Assembly (NCBI RefSeq): GCF_037974265.1
Contig: NZ_CP150233.1
Coordinates: forward strand, 5,332,001-5,396,000
Reading direction: 5' to 3'
From: Paenibacillus sp. FSL R5-0623
GTDB taxonomy: Bacteria > Bacillota > Bacilli > Paenibacillales > Paenibacillaceae
DNA: 64,000 nucleotides
This document shows positions 36,620 to 44,882 of the stretch, one piece after another (within the stretch, counting starts at the first letter, position 1; the number at the start of each line of letters is the position of its first letter). The notes under the pieces were generated by a model, which saw only the letters and a list, made by a program, of their open reading frames with translations, made no database searches and was not told the DNA's origin. The position numbers and the translations under genes are program-made.

Positions 36620-37717
36620 TCAGTGCGAACGACCAGGAATAACCCCTGTCTCTTCGTAGGCTTCGACGATTTTGTCGATCTCTTTTTTTAATTCCTCAAC
36701 CATGATTTCTTCAGGTACTTTACGAATCATCTTGCCGTGACGGAACAAGAGACCTTCTCCACGAGCACCTGCAATTCCGATATCCGCTTCTTTGGCCTCA
36801 CCTGGACCATTAACCGCACAACCCAACACTGATACTTTAATCGGCACCTTCAGTTTGGAGATATACTCTTCCACTTCGTTGGCAATGGAGAACAGGTCGA
36901 TATCCAATCGTCCACACGTTGGGCAGGAGATCAATGTAGCTGCATTTGTAATGAGTCCAAATGTTTTGAGCAGATCACGAGCGACCTTAATTTCTTCTAC
37001 CGGGTCCGCACTCAGTGAGATCCGCATCGTAGAACCAATACCCATGGACAATAAGGCTCCCATACCTGCGGAGCTTTTGATCGTACCGGAGAACAGTGTA
37101 CCTGCTTCGGTAATCCCGAGATGCAACGGATACGGAATGATTTGAGCTGCTTTGGTATATGCCTCAATCGCCATCGGCACATCCGATGCTTTGAGCGACA
37201 CGATGATATCATGGAAATCAAGCTCTTCCAAAATACCAATGTGATACAAAGCACTTTCTACCATAGCATCTGCCGTAGGATACCCATACTTCTCAAGGAG
37301 ATGGTTTTCCAAAGACCCCGCATTTACTCCAATCCGAATCGGAATGCCGCGGTCTTTACAAGCCTTAACCACTTCTTCCACTTTCGCACGTTTACCGATG
37401 TTACCTGGATTAATCCGAACTTTATCGATGCCGTTCTCAATCGCAAGCAAAGCCAGCTTATAGTTGAAATGAATGTCCGCTACGAGCGGTATATGAATGC
37501 GTTTCTTGATTTCCTTGATGGCTGCGGCAGCTTCCTCATTATTCACCGTTACACGTACCACTTGGCAGCCCGCTTCTTCCAGTCGCAGAATCTCTGCAAC
37601 CGTTGCTTCAACGTCTGCCGTTTTGGTTGTACACATACTTTGGATAATGACTTCGTTACTGCCACCGATCGTTACGTTTCCCACTTTCACGGGACGTGTA
37701 TCCTGTCTTAAATACAT
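36620..37717 (-). CDS. ispG: 4-hydroxy-3-methylbut-2-en-1-yl diphosphate synthase
   Basis: Iron-sulfur enzyme of the MEP isoprenoid pathway. The N-terminal TIM barrel (VKVGNVTIGG, VADIHFNYKLALLA) and the C-terminal [4Fe-4S] domain with LISCPTCGR and LGCAVNGPGEAKEADIGIAG are complete. ATG at 37717 follows GGGGAGAG. Length 365 aa. In B. subtilis ispG lies elsewhere, so the insertion between clpX and lonB is a local difference. Confidence 0.98.
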   Translation of the reverse strand: MYLRQDTRPVKVGNVTIGGSNEVIIQSMCTTKTADVEATVAEILRLEEAGCQVVRVTVNNEEAAAAIKEIKKRIHIPLVADIHFNYKLALLAIENGIDKVRINPGNIGKRAKVEEVVKACKDRGIPIRIGVNAGSLENHLLEKYGYPTADAMVESALYHIGILEELDFHDIIVSLKASDVPMAIEAYTKAAQIIPYPLHLGITEAGTLFSGTIKSSAGMGALLSMGIGSTMRISLSADPVEEIKVARDLLKTFGLITNAATLISCPTCGRLDIDLFSIANEVEEYISKLKVPIKVSVLGCAVNGPGEAKEADIGIAGARGEGLLFRHGKMIRKVPEEIMVEELKKEIDKIVEAYEETGVIPGRSH

Positions 37718-37837
37718 GAGTGATTTCTCTCCCCACAACGTCAAAGCTCCACCCTGACAGAGACATGAATTCGCCTTCTGCCAAAGTGGAGAACTGACAA
37801 GTCTATATTTCAGAGTTCAACGGGATTCAGGCCTTTA

Positions 37838-39091
37838 TTAGGCGCTCTCTTCCTGCTTATCGTCCTTCGATTGGCTTAGTTCAGGCACGACTCTTTTCTC
37901 AACAACTTCTTCAGTAATGACACAGTTCGTAACATCATCACGTGAAGGCACTTCATACATGATTTCAAGCATGATACCTTCAATGATGGCACGTAATCCA
38001 CGTGCACCTGTGTTACGTTTAATTGCTTCTTTTGCAATCGCAAGCAATGCAGCTGGTTCAAATACCAGATTCACATTATCCAGCTCAAGCAATTTTTGGT
38101 ACTGTTTGGTAAGCGCGTTTTTTGGTTCCGAAAGAATCCGTACCAACGTATCTTCATCCAGCGGCTCCAAAGTGGAGATGACTGGCAGACGGCCTACAAA
38201 TTCCGGAATCAGACCAAATTTCAGCAAATCTTCCGGCAATACCATACCCAGGTATTCACCTGGTTTCAGATCTTTTTGCTCAGAAACGGTATTAAAGCCA
38301 ATGACTTTTTTACCGATCCGGCGTTTGATCATTTGCTCCAGACCATCAAAGGCACCGCCGCAAATGAACAGGATATTCGTTGTATCGATCTGAATGAATT
38401 CTTGATGAGGGTGTTTACGACCACCTTGTGGTGGTACAGAAGCCACAGTTCCCTCAAGAATTTTCAAGAGAGCCTGTTGCACACCTTCGCCCGATACATC
38501 ACGAGTAATGGATGGGTTTTCGGATTTACGCGCTACTTTATCAATCTCATCGATATAAATAATGCCACGCTCTGCTTTTTCCACATCATAATCAGCAGCT
38601 TGAATCAGTTTGAGCAGGATGTTCTCCACATCCTCACCTACATAACCCGCTTCTGTTAATGAAGTAGCATCCGCAATAGCAAAAGGAACATTCAAAATTT
38701 TTGCCATCGTTTGCGCAAGCAACGTTTTACCAGAACCCGTAGGTCCTAACAGCAAAATGTTACTCTTTGACAGTTCAACGTCTTCAATTTTGCTTTGTGT
38801 GTTGATCCGTTTGTAGTGATTATACACCGCAACAGACAATGACTTCTTCGCTTGTTCCTGTCCAATAACATATTGATCCAGGATATTACGAATTTCTTTT
38901 GGTTTTGGAATATCTTTGAGGTCTACTTCTTCGTCATGACCGAGTTCTTCCTCAACGATTTCGGTGCAAAGTTCGATACATTCATCACAAATGTACACGC
39001 CTGGTCCAGCGACCAGCTTACGCACCTGCTCCTGAGATTTACCGCAAAAAGAGCATTTCAGTTGCCCTTTCTCATCGTTAAATTTAAACAT
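37838..39091 (-). CDS. clpX: ClpX unfoldase of the ClpXP protease
   Basis: AAA+ unfoldase that feeds ClpP. The C4 zinc-binding domain (CSFCGKSQ ... ICDEC), Walker A LGPTGSGKTLLAQT, Walker B IIYIDEIDKVARKS and the ClpP-binding IGF-type loop (KRRIGKKVIGFN) are in order. Length 417 aa. AAGGGGTGG precedes the ATG; it starts 12 bases after clpP ends. Confidence 0.98.
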   Translation of the reverse strand: MFKFNDEKGQLKCSFCGKSQEQVRKLVAGPGVYICDECIELCTEIVEEELGHDEEVDLKDIPKPKEIRNILDQYVIGQEQAKKSLSVAVYNHYKRINTQSKIEDVELSKSNILLLGPTGSGKTLLAQTMAKILNVPFAIADATSLTEAGYVGEDVENILLKLIQAADYDVEKAERGIIYIDEIDKVARKSENPSITRDVSGEGVQQALLKILEGTVASVPPQGGRKHPHQEFIQIDTTNILFICGGAFDGLEQMIKRRIGKKVIGFNTVSEQKDLKPGEYLGMVLPEDLLKFGLIPEFVGRLPVISTLEPLDEDTLVRILSEPKNALTKQYQKLLELDNVNLVFEPAALLAIAKEAIKRNTGARGLRAIIEGIMLEIMYEVPSRDDVTNCVITEEVVEKRVVPELSQSKDDKQEESA

Positions 39092-39103
39092 GAAACCACC
39101 CCT

Positions 39104-39694
39104 TTAGGAATTGATCGGTCTACTGAGCACCTGGTCAATAATGCCGTACGTCTTAGCCTCTTCAGCGCTCATGAAGAAGTCACGGTCTGTATCCCGCTCA
39201 ATTTTCTCAAGAGACTGACCCGTACGATCGACGTATATTTGATTCAGTTTCTGACGTGTTTTAATAATCCATTCTGCGTGTATCTTAATATCCGCAGCCT
39301 GTCCTTGAATGCCGCCAAGCGGCTGATGAATCATTACTTCGCTATTTGTCAGCGCATATCTCTTGCCAGGTGCACCGGCTGTCAGCAATAACGAGCCCAT
39401 GCTTGCTGCCATCCCAACGCAAATGGTAGATACATCCGGCTTGATAAATTGCATCGTATCGTATATACCCATCCCTGCGGTGACAGAACCACCAGGTGAG
39501 TTAATGTACAAGCTGATATCCTTCTCAGGATCGTCGGCTGCCAAAAACAAAAGCTGTGCTATGACAAGATTGGCTACATCGTCATCAATCGCACTGGTTA
39601 GAAAGATAATGCGATCTTTCAGCAAACGTGAATATATATCGTAAGACCGCTCGCCTCGATTGGTTTGTTCTATAACCATTGGCACCAGACTCAT
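39104..39694 (-). CDS. clpP: ClpP serine protease subunit
   Basis: Proteolytic core of ClpXP/ClpCP. The catalytic triad is visible: Ser98 (GMAASMGS), His123 (MIHQPLGG) and Asp172 (DRDFFM). Length 196 aa. AAAGAGGTT precedes the ATG. Here clpP is the first gene of clpP-clpX, unlike B. subtilis where clpP is elsewhere and clpX follows tig directly. Confidence 0.98.
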   Translation of the reverse strand: MSLVPMVIEQTNRGERSYDIYSRLLKDRIIFLTSAIDDDVANLVIAQLLFLAADDPEKDISLYINSPGGSVTAGMGIYDTMQFIKPDVSTICVGMAASMGSLLLTAGAPGKRYALTNSEVMIHQPLGGIQGQAADIKIHAEWIIKTRQKLNQIYVDRTGQSLEKIERDTDRDFFMSAEEAKTYGIIDQVLSRPINS

Positions 39695-39756
39695 GAGACC
39701 AACCTCTTTTCTACATGTAATTAGACATAGGCCACCTGTAAAGCAAACCCAAATTC

Positions 39757-39785
39757 ATTCTAACACTTTCCTGTGACAATGTCAT
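39757..39785 (-). promoter_or_regulatory. Candidate clpP-clpX promoter
   Basis: ATGACA (39780-39785) and TAGAAT (39757-39762) are 17 bases apart on the minus strand, 63 bases before the clpP ATG. I looked for a CtsR operator (GGTCAAA repeats) nearby and saw none. The rest of the 379-base gap up to 40,002 is AT-rich and shows nothing recognisable. Confidence 0.55.
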
Positions 39786-40002
39786 TTTTCACAAGAAGGG
39801 TCAGACATCCGTTTGTTTACTTTTTTAGCCTGATCATATTTAACCATGTTTTCTATGTATGTGCAAATTGAAGCCATCCTATGCCGTATTGCCTTTTTTT
39901 ATTTGCATGAAGTACATAGGTATGTAAAAAGTGTACAGGGATCAATAAAATTAGTGTTCATCCATATAATTACTTCATTTTCTATAAAATGGATGTCATA
40001 AT

Positions 40003-40038
40003 TTAAAAATAAGGCACGCAATAATTCACGTGCCTTAT
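40003..40038 (-). terminator. Terminator after tig
   Basis: A perfect 10-bp stem (ATAAGGCACG/CGTGCCTTAT, 40009-40038) followed by TTTTTAAAT on the minus strand. Confidence 0.88.
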
Positions 40039-40073
40039 CGTTTATTCAACTGACAAGTTGATAACAGCTTGTC

Positions 40074-41414
40074 TTATTTTCCGTCAGCTTCTGCAACAAC
40101 TTCTTCAGCTGGAGCTTCAACCGGTTCAACAACTGTGCTGTTCTCAACAAGAACGTCAATCGTTTTACGCAGTTTAACTTCATCGCGAAGGCTGTCCAGG
40201 GAACCATTACCTTCGAGGATGCCACGGATCTCATCAGCAGGACGCTTGTAAGATTCAGCCATTTTCTCGAGTTCTTGATTCACTTCTTCGTCAGATACTT
40301 CAATGTTTTCCGCTTTACCTACAGCTTCAAGCACCAGGTTGTTGCGAACACGTTTAGAAGCATCTTCTTGCATTTGTCCTCTCAGGTCAGCTTGAGTCTG
40401 GCCAGAGAAGCTCAGGAACATTTCAAGGTTCATACCTTGGTTACGCAAACGGTTATCGAAATCACGCATCATGTTTTGTACTTCGCTCTCAACCATTGCA
40501 GCAGGAATGTCCACTTCAGCGTTCTCAGCCACTTTTTCTACAACTGCATTTTCTTGTGCAGCTTTGGCTTCGTCAGCTTTACGGGATTCCAATTGTGTTT
40601 TCAGGTCAGCTTTGTACTCTTCAAGAGTGTCGAATTCGCTAACATCTTTAGCAAACTCATCATCCAATGCAGGAAGCTGTTTGCGTTTGATTTCGTGAAT
40701 TTTCACTTTGAATACCGCTTGTTTGCCAGCAAGTTCTGCTGCATGGTAGCTCTCTGGGAAAGTCACTTCTACGTCTTTGAAGTCACCTGTGGACAGACCC
40801 ACAACTTGTTCTTCAAATCCAGGAATGAATGTGTTGGAACCCAGTTCCAGGGAATAACGCTCAGCTTGTCCACCTTCGAAAGGTACACCATCAACGGAAC
40901 CGTCGAAGTCGATTACTGCAACGTCGCCGTTAGCAGCGGAACCTTCATCGATTACAACGAGTTCAGCGTGACGTTGTTGAAGACGCTCAAGTTCTTCAGT
41001 CACTTCTGCTTCAGTTACTTCACCTTTTGCTACAGCAACTTCGATTCCTTTGTACTCACCAAGAGTAACTTCAGGTTTCACAGTTACTTTTGCTTTGAAC
41101 TTGAAAGTTTGTCCTTTAGCGAATTGTTCAACATCTACGTCAGGACGATCAACCGGGAAGATATCCGTTTGGTCGATTGCTTCTGTATAAGCTTCAGGAA
41201 GCAAAATGTCAATTGCTTCTTGATAAAGGCTCTCTACACCAAAACGTGCTTCGAAGATGGAACGTGGTACTTTACCTTTACGGAATCCAGGTACGTTTGC
41301 TTGTTTAACCACTTTATTAAAAGCTTTGTCGAGTGCTGCAGTTACACGATCTGCATCCACTTCAACCTCAAGAACCCCAAGGTTCTTCTCTATCTTTTCC
41401 CAAGTTGCTTTCAT
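40074..41414 (-). CDS. tig: Trigger factor
   Basis: Ribosome-associated chaperone and peptidyl-prolyl isomerase. The ribosome-binding signature lies in NVPGFRKGKVPRSIFEARFG; the FKBP-type PPIase domain (DGSVDGVPFEGGQAERYSLELG) and the helical C-terminal arms follow. Length 446 aa, with an acidic Glu/Ala-rich C-terminal tail. GGAGGGGAAAG precedes the ATG. Confidence 0.98.
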   Translation of the reverse strand: MKATWEKIEKNLGVLEVEVDADRVTAALDKAFNKVVKQANVPGFRKGKVPRSIFEARFGVESLYQEAIDILLPEAYTEAIDQTDIFPVDRPDVDVEQFAKGQTFKFKAKVTVKPEVTLGEYKGIEVAVAKGEVTEAEVTEELERLQQRHAELVVIDEGSAANGDVAVIDFDGSVDGVPFEGGQAERYSLELGSNTFIPGFEEQVVGLSTGDFKDVEVTFPESYHAAELAGKQAVFKVKIHEIKRKQLPALDDEFAKDVSEFDTLEEYKADLKTQLESRKADEAKAAQENAVVEKVAENAEVDIPAAMVESEVQNMMRDFDNRLRNQGMNLEMFLSFSGQTQADLRGQMQEDASKRVRNNLVLEAVGKAENIEVSDEEVNQELEKMAESYKRPADEIRGILEGNGSLDSLRDEVKLRKTIDVLVENSTVVEPVEAPAEEVVAEADGK

Positions 41415-41478
41415 TGTATACTTTCCCCTCCAAAATTCACATGTTCACGTAGGCAATCACGTACAAAATAACCATTTT

Positions 41479-41507
41479 AGTATAAACAAGATTAGATTCT
41501 TTTTCAA
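41479..41507 (-). promoter_or_regulatory. Sigma-A promoter of tig
   Basis: TTGAAA (41502-41507) and TATACT (41479-41484) are 17 bases apart on the minus strand, 65 bases before the tig start. Confidence 0.7.
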
Positions 41508-41552
41508 GGGGAATCCCTTGATACGGTTTAAGGAAAACGTTTCCGGCCTCTA

Positions 41553-42488
41553 TTAACCATCCAATCCGGCAGATACAAACTGCTTCATGGAACGATAAGC
41601 CTGCTCCAGCCGAAAGCGCATTGCCCCTGTCACAGCATACATTGAGCGAGTATTTTCCTCATCATGCGAGCCACCCAGACTGTCTGCAACGGTCATATGT
41701 AGAGCTGCTGCCCATATATCTGTCATGGAATCATTTTCTTCCAACATGGATACATAATCACGAGTTCCATACACGGCCATGACATATTGTATCCATAACT
41801 CCTGAGCAAAATAAAAGAGCGTAGGTTCATGAACCTCCGTCTGATCTGCCACTCGTTCCAAAATCTGAACGATCTGGAGCGGGAATTCCTCTGGTTTAAG
41901 AGGCACGGTATCAATCTCGACTTCAACCTGCTCTTCGCCTCTCGTAAACAGGATCATACCTTGAACGCCTCGGCGACGCAAGGTTTGCAGCACCCGAAAT
42001 TGAAGCAGAGGGTGAAGCGACTTCTCTTTTAACCAACTCGTAAGTGCCTCATCAATCTTCGGCAGATCAAGATAGGCCAGCTGCTCCAAAGCCAGCATCG
42101 TCTGTTCAGACAGCGGCTCTTCCATGACTGTGCGAAGCATCTTATCTGCATAGCCATCATCCTGTTCAAGCTTCATTCGGGCATGCTGCCGTGCCATGTC
42201 CTCCTCACTAATCTCTTCTTCCTCTTCTCGTTCTTCAAGAACGGCAGGCGAGGTTTCTTCATATTGAGGAAACGCAGCCTGAAGCCATTCGAGCAGGGCC
42301 CGCCATTCATCGTAGTGGCGCTCTTCCTGTCCCTGACATTGCAGCAAAAAGTGAAGCAATTTCATCGCTTCACCATACCGTTCATTTTCAAGCATAACTG
42401 TCAATTGAATCTGGTAATAGTCCAGCGTCTTAGGAAACAGCACAATATTGTTGTTATGCTCGGTTTCCGGGGTCGTGGATTCCTTAAT
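41553..42488 (-). CDS. ysoA: YsoA-like helical repeat (TPR) protein with probable ATT start
   Basis: A soluble, acidic, mostly helical protein that looks like degenerate TPR repeats (KTLDYYQIQLTVMLENERYG, EAMKLLHFLLQCQGQ). B. subtilis has the TPR protein YsoA at the same place beside tig. Function is unknown; the pairing with trigger factor suggests a link to protein quality control, as an inference. The only good ribosome binding site, AGAGGAGGT, lies six bases before an ATT codon at 42488. The frame stays open to a TTG at 42530, but that start would place the ribosome binding site inside the gene. With ATT the protein has 311 aa. Confidence 0.8.
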   Translation of the reverse strand: MKESTTPETEHNNNIVLFPKTLDYYQIQLTVMLENERYGEAMKLLHFLLQCQGQEERHYDEWRALLEWLQAAFPQYEETSPAVLEEREEEEEISEEDMARQHARMKLEQDDGYADKMLRTVMEEPLSEQTMLALEQLAYLDLPKIDEALTSWLKEKSLHPLLQFRVLQTLRRRGVQGMILFTRGEEQVEVEIDTVPLKPEEFPLQIVQILERVADQTEVHEPTLFYFAQELWIQYVMAVYGTRDYVSMLEENDSMTDIWAAALHMTVADSLGGSHDEENTRSMYAVTGAMRFRLEQAYRSMKQFVSAGLDG

Positions 42489-42669
42489 GGGAGCACCTCC
42501 TCTATATCCTGAATCTCCAGTTGGAATCAACCTAAATAGATATATATTAAAACGATTGTTGATCTATTTTTTTGAGTTCTCCTGATATTCTAACATAACC
42601 TTAAATATAATGAAAAAAACGTTACTGCCGCCAAATATCATATACGAAAAACAGTTTAAAATAAAATGC

Positions 42670-42698
42670 TTGATATTCCTGTATGCATATGATAAAAT
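42670..42698 (+). promoter_or_regulatory. Promoter of the left tRNA-Arg
   Basis: TTGATA (42670-42675), 17 bases, TAAAAT (42693-42698); the transcript would start about 17 bases before the tRNA. Confidence 0.7.
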
Positions 42699-42721
42699 CA
42701 ATTTTGCTTGAAAAAATTCAT

Positions 42722-42780
<59 letters not shown>

Positions 42781-42795
<15 letters not shown>

Positions 42796-43143
42796 TATTA
42801 AAAAGAAGCTTCCTTCGGGAAGCTTTTTTTGCGTTCTGGGGATGAGAATCCCAATGGTTCGTCGGAGCATCCACTTCGTTAGCACCACTTCGCAGTCTCG
42901 ACTGCAAGGAGAGTATCCCTCCTGGGACGTATTAAAAAGAAGCTTCCTTCGGGAAGCTTTTTTTGCGTTCTGGGGATGAGAACCCCAATGGTTCGTCGGA
43001 GCATTCGCTTCGTTAGCACCACTTCGCAGTCTCGACTGCAAGGAGAGTATCCCTCCTGGAACGTATTAAAAAGAAGCTTCCTTCGGGAAGCTTTTTTGCG
43101 TTCTGGGGATGAGAATCCCAATGGTTCGTCGGAGCATCCACTC
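42781..43143 (+). repeat. 134-bp tandem repeat of tRNA-Arg 3' end plus terminator (2.7 copies)
   Basis: The unit starts inside the tRNA T arm (atccctcctgggacg) and runs through a hairpin GAAGCTTCC-TTCG-GGAAGCTTT with a T run, then a spacer ending in a small GCAGTC/GACTGC hairpin. Starts are at 42781, 42915 and 43049, a constant period of 134. Copies 1 and 2 are nearly identical; copy 3 has a changed tRNA end (cctggaacg), one T less in the T run, and stops matching near 43143. Several long open frames on the minus strand here are artefacts of the repeat. Confidence 0.95.
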
Positions 43144-43182
43144 CATTACATGCTCTATGTCGCTGCAGGTGGCAGTATCGAT

Positions 43183-43295
43183 GTTCTAACGAACATAGGA
43201 CACTTTATTTGCTCCAAATTCAGCATCATGGAATTCTAACGAATCTTAGAAAGCTTATTTCACCATTCTGGAATATTAACTAACTTATTTGCACT
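43183..43295 (+). repeat. Degenerate ~50-bp intergenic repeat
   Basis: GTTCTAACGAACATAGGACA (43183) and ATTCTAACGAATCTTAGAAA (43233) begin two units 50 bases apart; both continue CTTATTT-like and are followed by a shorter unit (ATATTAACTAACTTATTTGC, about 43,272). I have the impression that such TCTAACGAA...CTTATTT units recur between genes in Paenibacillus, but this is memory, not a search. The rest of the 43,144-43,525 gap shows a TTGACA at about 43,444 without a matching -10. Confidence 0.5.
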
Positions 43296-43525
43296 TCATA
43301 GCCTGATTAACGTCGCTGAGGTTCGGTAGAATCTGAAAATAGCGATTTTACCCATTATAAGACTTCATGGATTCGTTAGAGTTCACAGGCTAGTCAAAGC
43401 ACCCACGGTCCATTAGGTGTTTTTTCATTTCATTGCTCAATATTGACATAGAATGTTATGCTTACGGAGTGGATTATGTAACAATCCATACATATTAACT
43501 TCATAGGACACAGGAGATTTTATCA

Positions 43526-44755
43526 ATGTCATCTTCAATACAGCAACACTCATCTATCCATACCGAGGAAGAACATTCTTCAACATCCAAAAGATTTGGC
43601 CTGTTATTAGCAGGCATTATCGTCATCGCCGCTACCATGAGGTCACCGATTACAGCAACCGGACCTGTAGTGGAGATGATCCGCTCAGATACAGGTATCG
43701 GCCATACAATGGTCGGGCTTCTGACCTCACTTCCTTTGCTCGCCTTTGCAGCAGTCTCCCCCTTTGCACCACGTCTTGCCAAACGGTTAGGACTCGAATC
43801 TGCTCTGCTATTGGCTGTTATGATTGTAACCATTGGGGTGGCCTTACGCTTGTTGCCTTCCGTTCTCTCCTTATATGCTGGAACCGCAATTTTGGGGTGC
43901 GGCATTGCATTAAGCAACGTGCTTTTGCCAAGTTTAATCAAACGCGATTTCCCATTGCGAGTAGGTATCGTCACCGGATTATACTCTGTATCCATGAACA
44001 TATTTGGCGCCATCGCCTCAGGTGTGAGTGTACCCGTAGCAGGAGCCACATCTATGGGTTGGCGTGCTTCGTTAGGCATGTGGGCCTTGTTGTCCGTATT
44101 GGCGCTTCTCTTGTGGCTCCCCCAGATCGCCGCAGGACGTCAGCGAATGTTATTCATAGCCACACAGAGTGAAGGGACGCCTGTACGTCTACGGACCTCT
44201 TCCCTTGCCTGGTTCATTACTTTATTTATGGGTCTGCAATCTCTAATATTCTATACAACGATTACCTGGCTTCCCGAGATTCTCGCTGAGCAAGGATTCA
44301 GTCCCACCTCAGCAGGGTGGATGCTCTCCCTAATGCAGATGGTTAGTGTACCGGCTACCTTTATCGTTCCAATCCTCGCCGGCCGAACGCGAGATCAGCG
44401 TGTTCTAACCGCGATTACGTGCTCTTCTTTGATTGTCGGGTATGCTTTATTGTTAAGTGGCATCGCTTCGCTCGTTACCATTGGTGTCACGTTGGCAGGA
44501 ATAGGTGCTGGAGCTTCATTTGGAATGGTAACCATGTTCTTCGTCCTTCGCACAAAAGATGCCAGACAAGCTGCCAGCCTGTCCGGTATGGCCCAGTCCT
44601 TCGGATATATGCTTGCGGCAGTGGGACCTCTACTGTTCGGTATGCTTCATGACTGGACAAAAGGATGGACCCTGCCGTTGCTAATACAGGTCATTCTCGC
44701 CATCGCTTTGCTAATCGCAGGGATTCAGGCCAGCAAAAATAGAATGATCGGTTAG
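43526..44755 (+). CDS. CynX/NimT-family MFS transporter
   Basis: A 409-aa major facilitator with 12 predicted membrane helices, a 25-residue polar start, and the family pattern RSPITATGPVVEMIR in helix 1, then LAFAAVSPFAPRLAKRLG between helices 2 and 3. Proteins of this group include the E. coli cyanate transporter CynX and the 2-nitroimidazole exporter NimT; the substrate cannot be told from the sequence. AGGAG lies 9 bases before the ATG. It is the only plus-strand gene between the two tRNA-Arg copies. Confidence 0.9.
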   Translation: MSSSIQQHSSIHTEEEHSSTSKRFGLLLAGIIVIAATMRSPITATGPVVEMIRSDTGIGHTMVGLLTSLPLLAFAAVSPFAPRLAKRLGLESALLLAVMIVTIGVALRLLPSVLSLYAGTAILGCGIALSNVLLPSLIKRDFPLRVGIVTGLYSVSMNIFGAIASGVSVPVAGATSMGWRASLGMWALLSVLALLLWLPQIAAGRQRMLFIATQSEGTPVRLRTSSLAWFITLFMGLQSLIFYTTITWLPEILAEQGFSPTSAGWMLSLMQMVSVPATFIVPILAGRTRDQRVLTAITCSSLIVGYALLLSGIASLVTIGVTLAGIGAGASFGMVTMFFVLRTKDARQAASLSGMAQSFGYMLAAVGPLLFGMLHDWTKGWTLPLLIQVILAIALLIAGIQASKNRMIG

Positions 44756-44772
44756 TCATACAATTCATTTAT

Positions 44773-44817
44773 AAAAAAACAAAACAGCCTCCATCCTGCA
44801 AATCAGGATGGAGGCTG
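44773..44817. terminator. Bidirectional terminator between the transporter and the subtilase
   Basis: A perfect 14-bp stem CAGCCTCCATCCTG/CAGGATGGAGGCTG (44785-44817). The minus strand continues with TTTTGTTTTTTT, the plus strand with TTTATG, so it should end both convergent genes. Confidence 0.9.
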
Positions 44818-44882
44818 TTTATGCATAGAACAATTCCTTCATTAATTTAATCAATTTTAATCGATTTCAATGAGGGATGAAC

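Noticed and set aside
44785..44817. Inverted repeat as an insertion-sequence end
   Set aside because: It is a 14-bp perfect hairpin with T runs between two convergent genes, which is a terminator; no transposase is present in the window.
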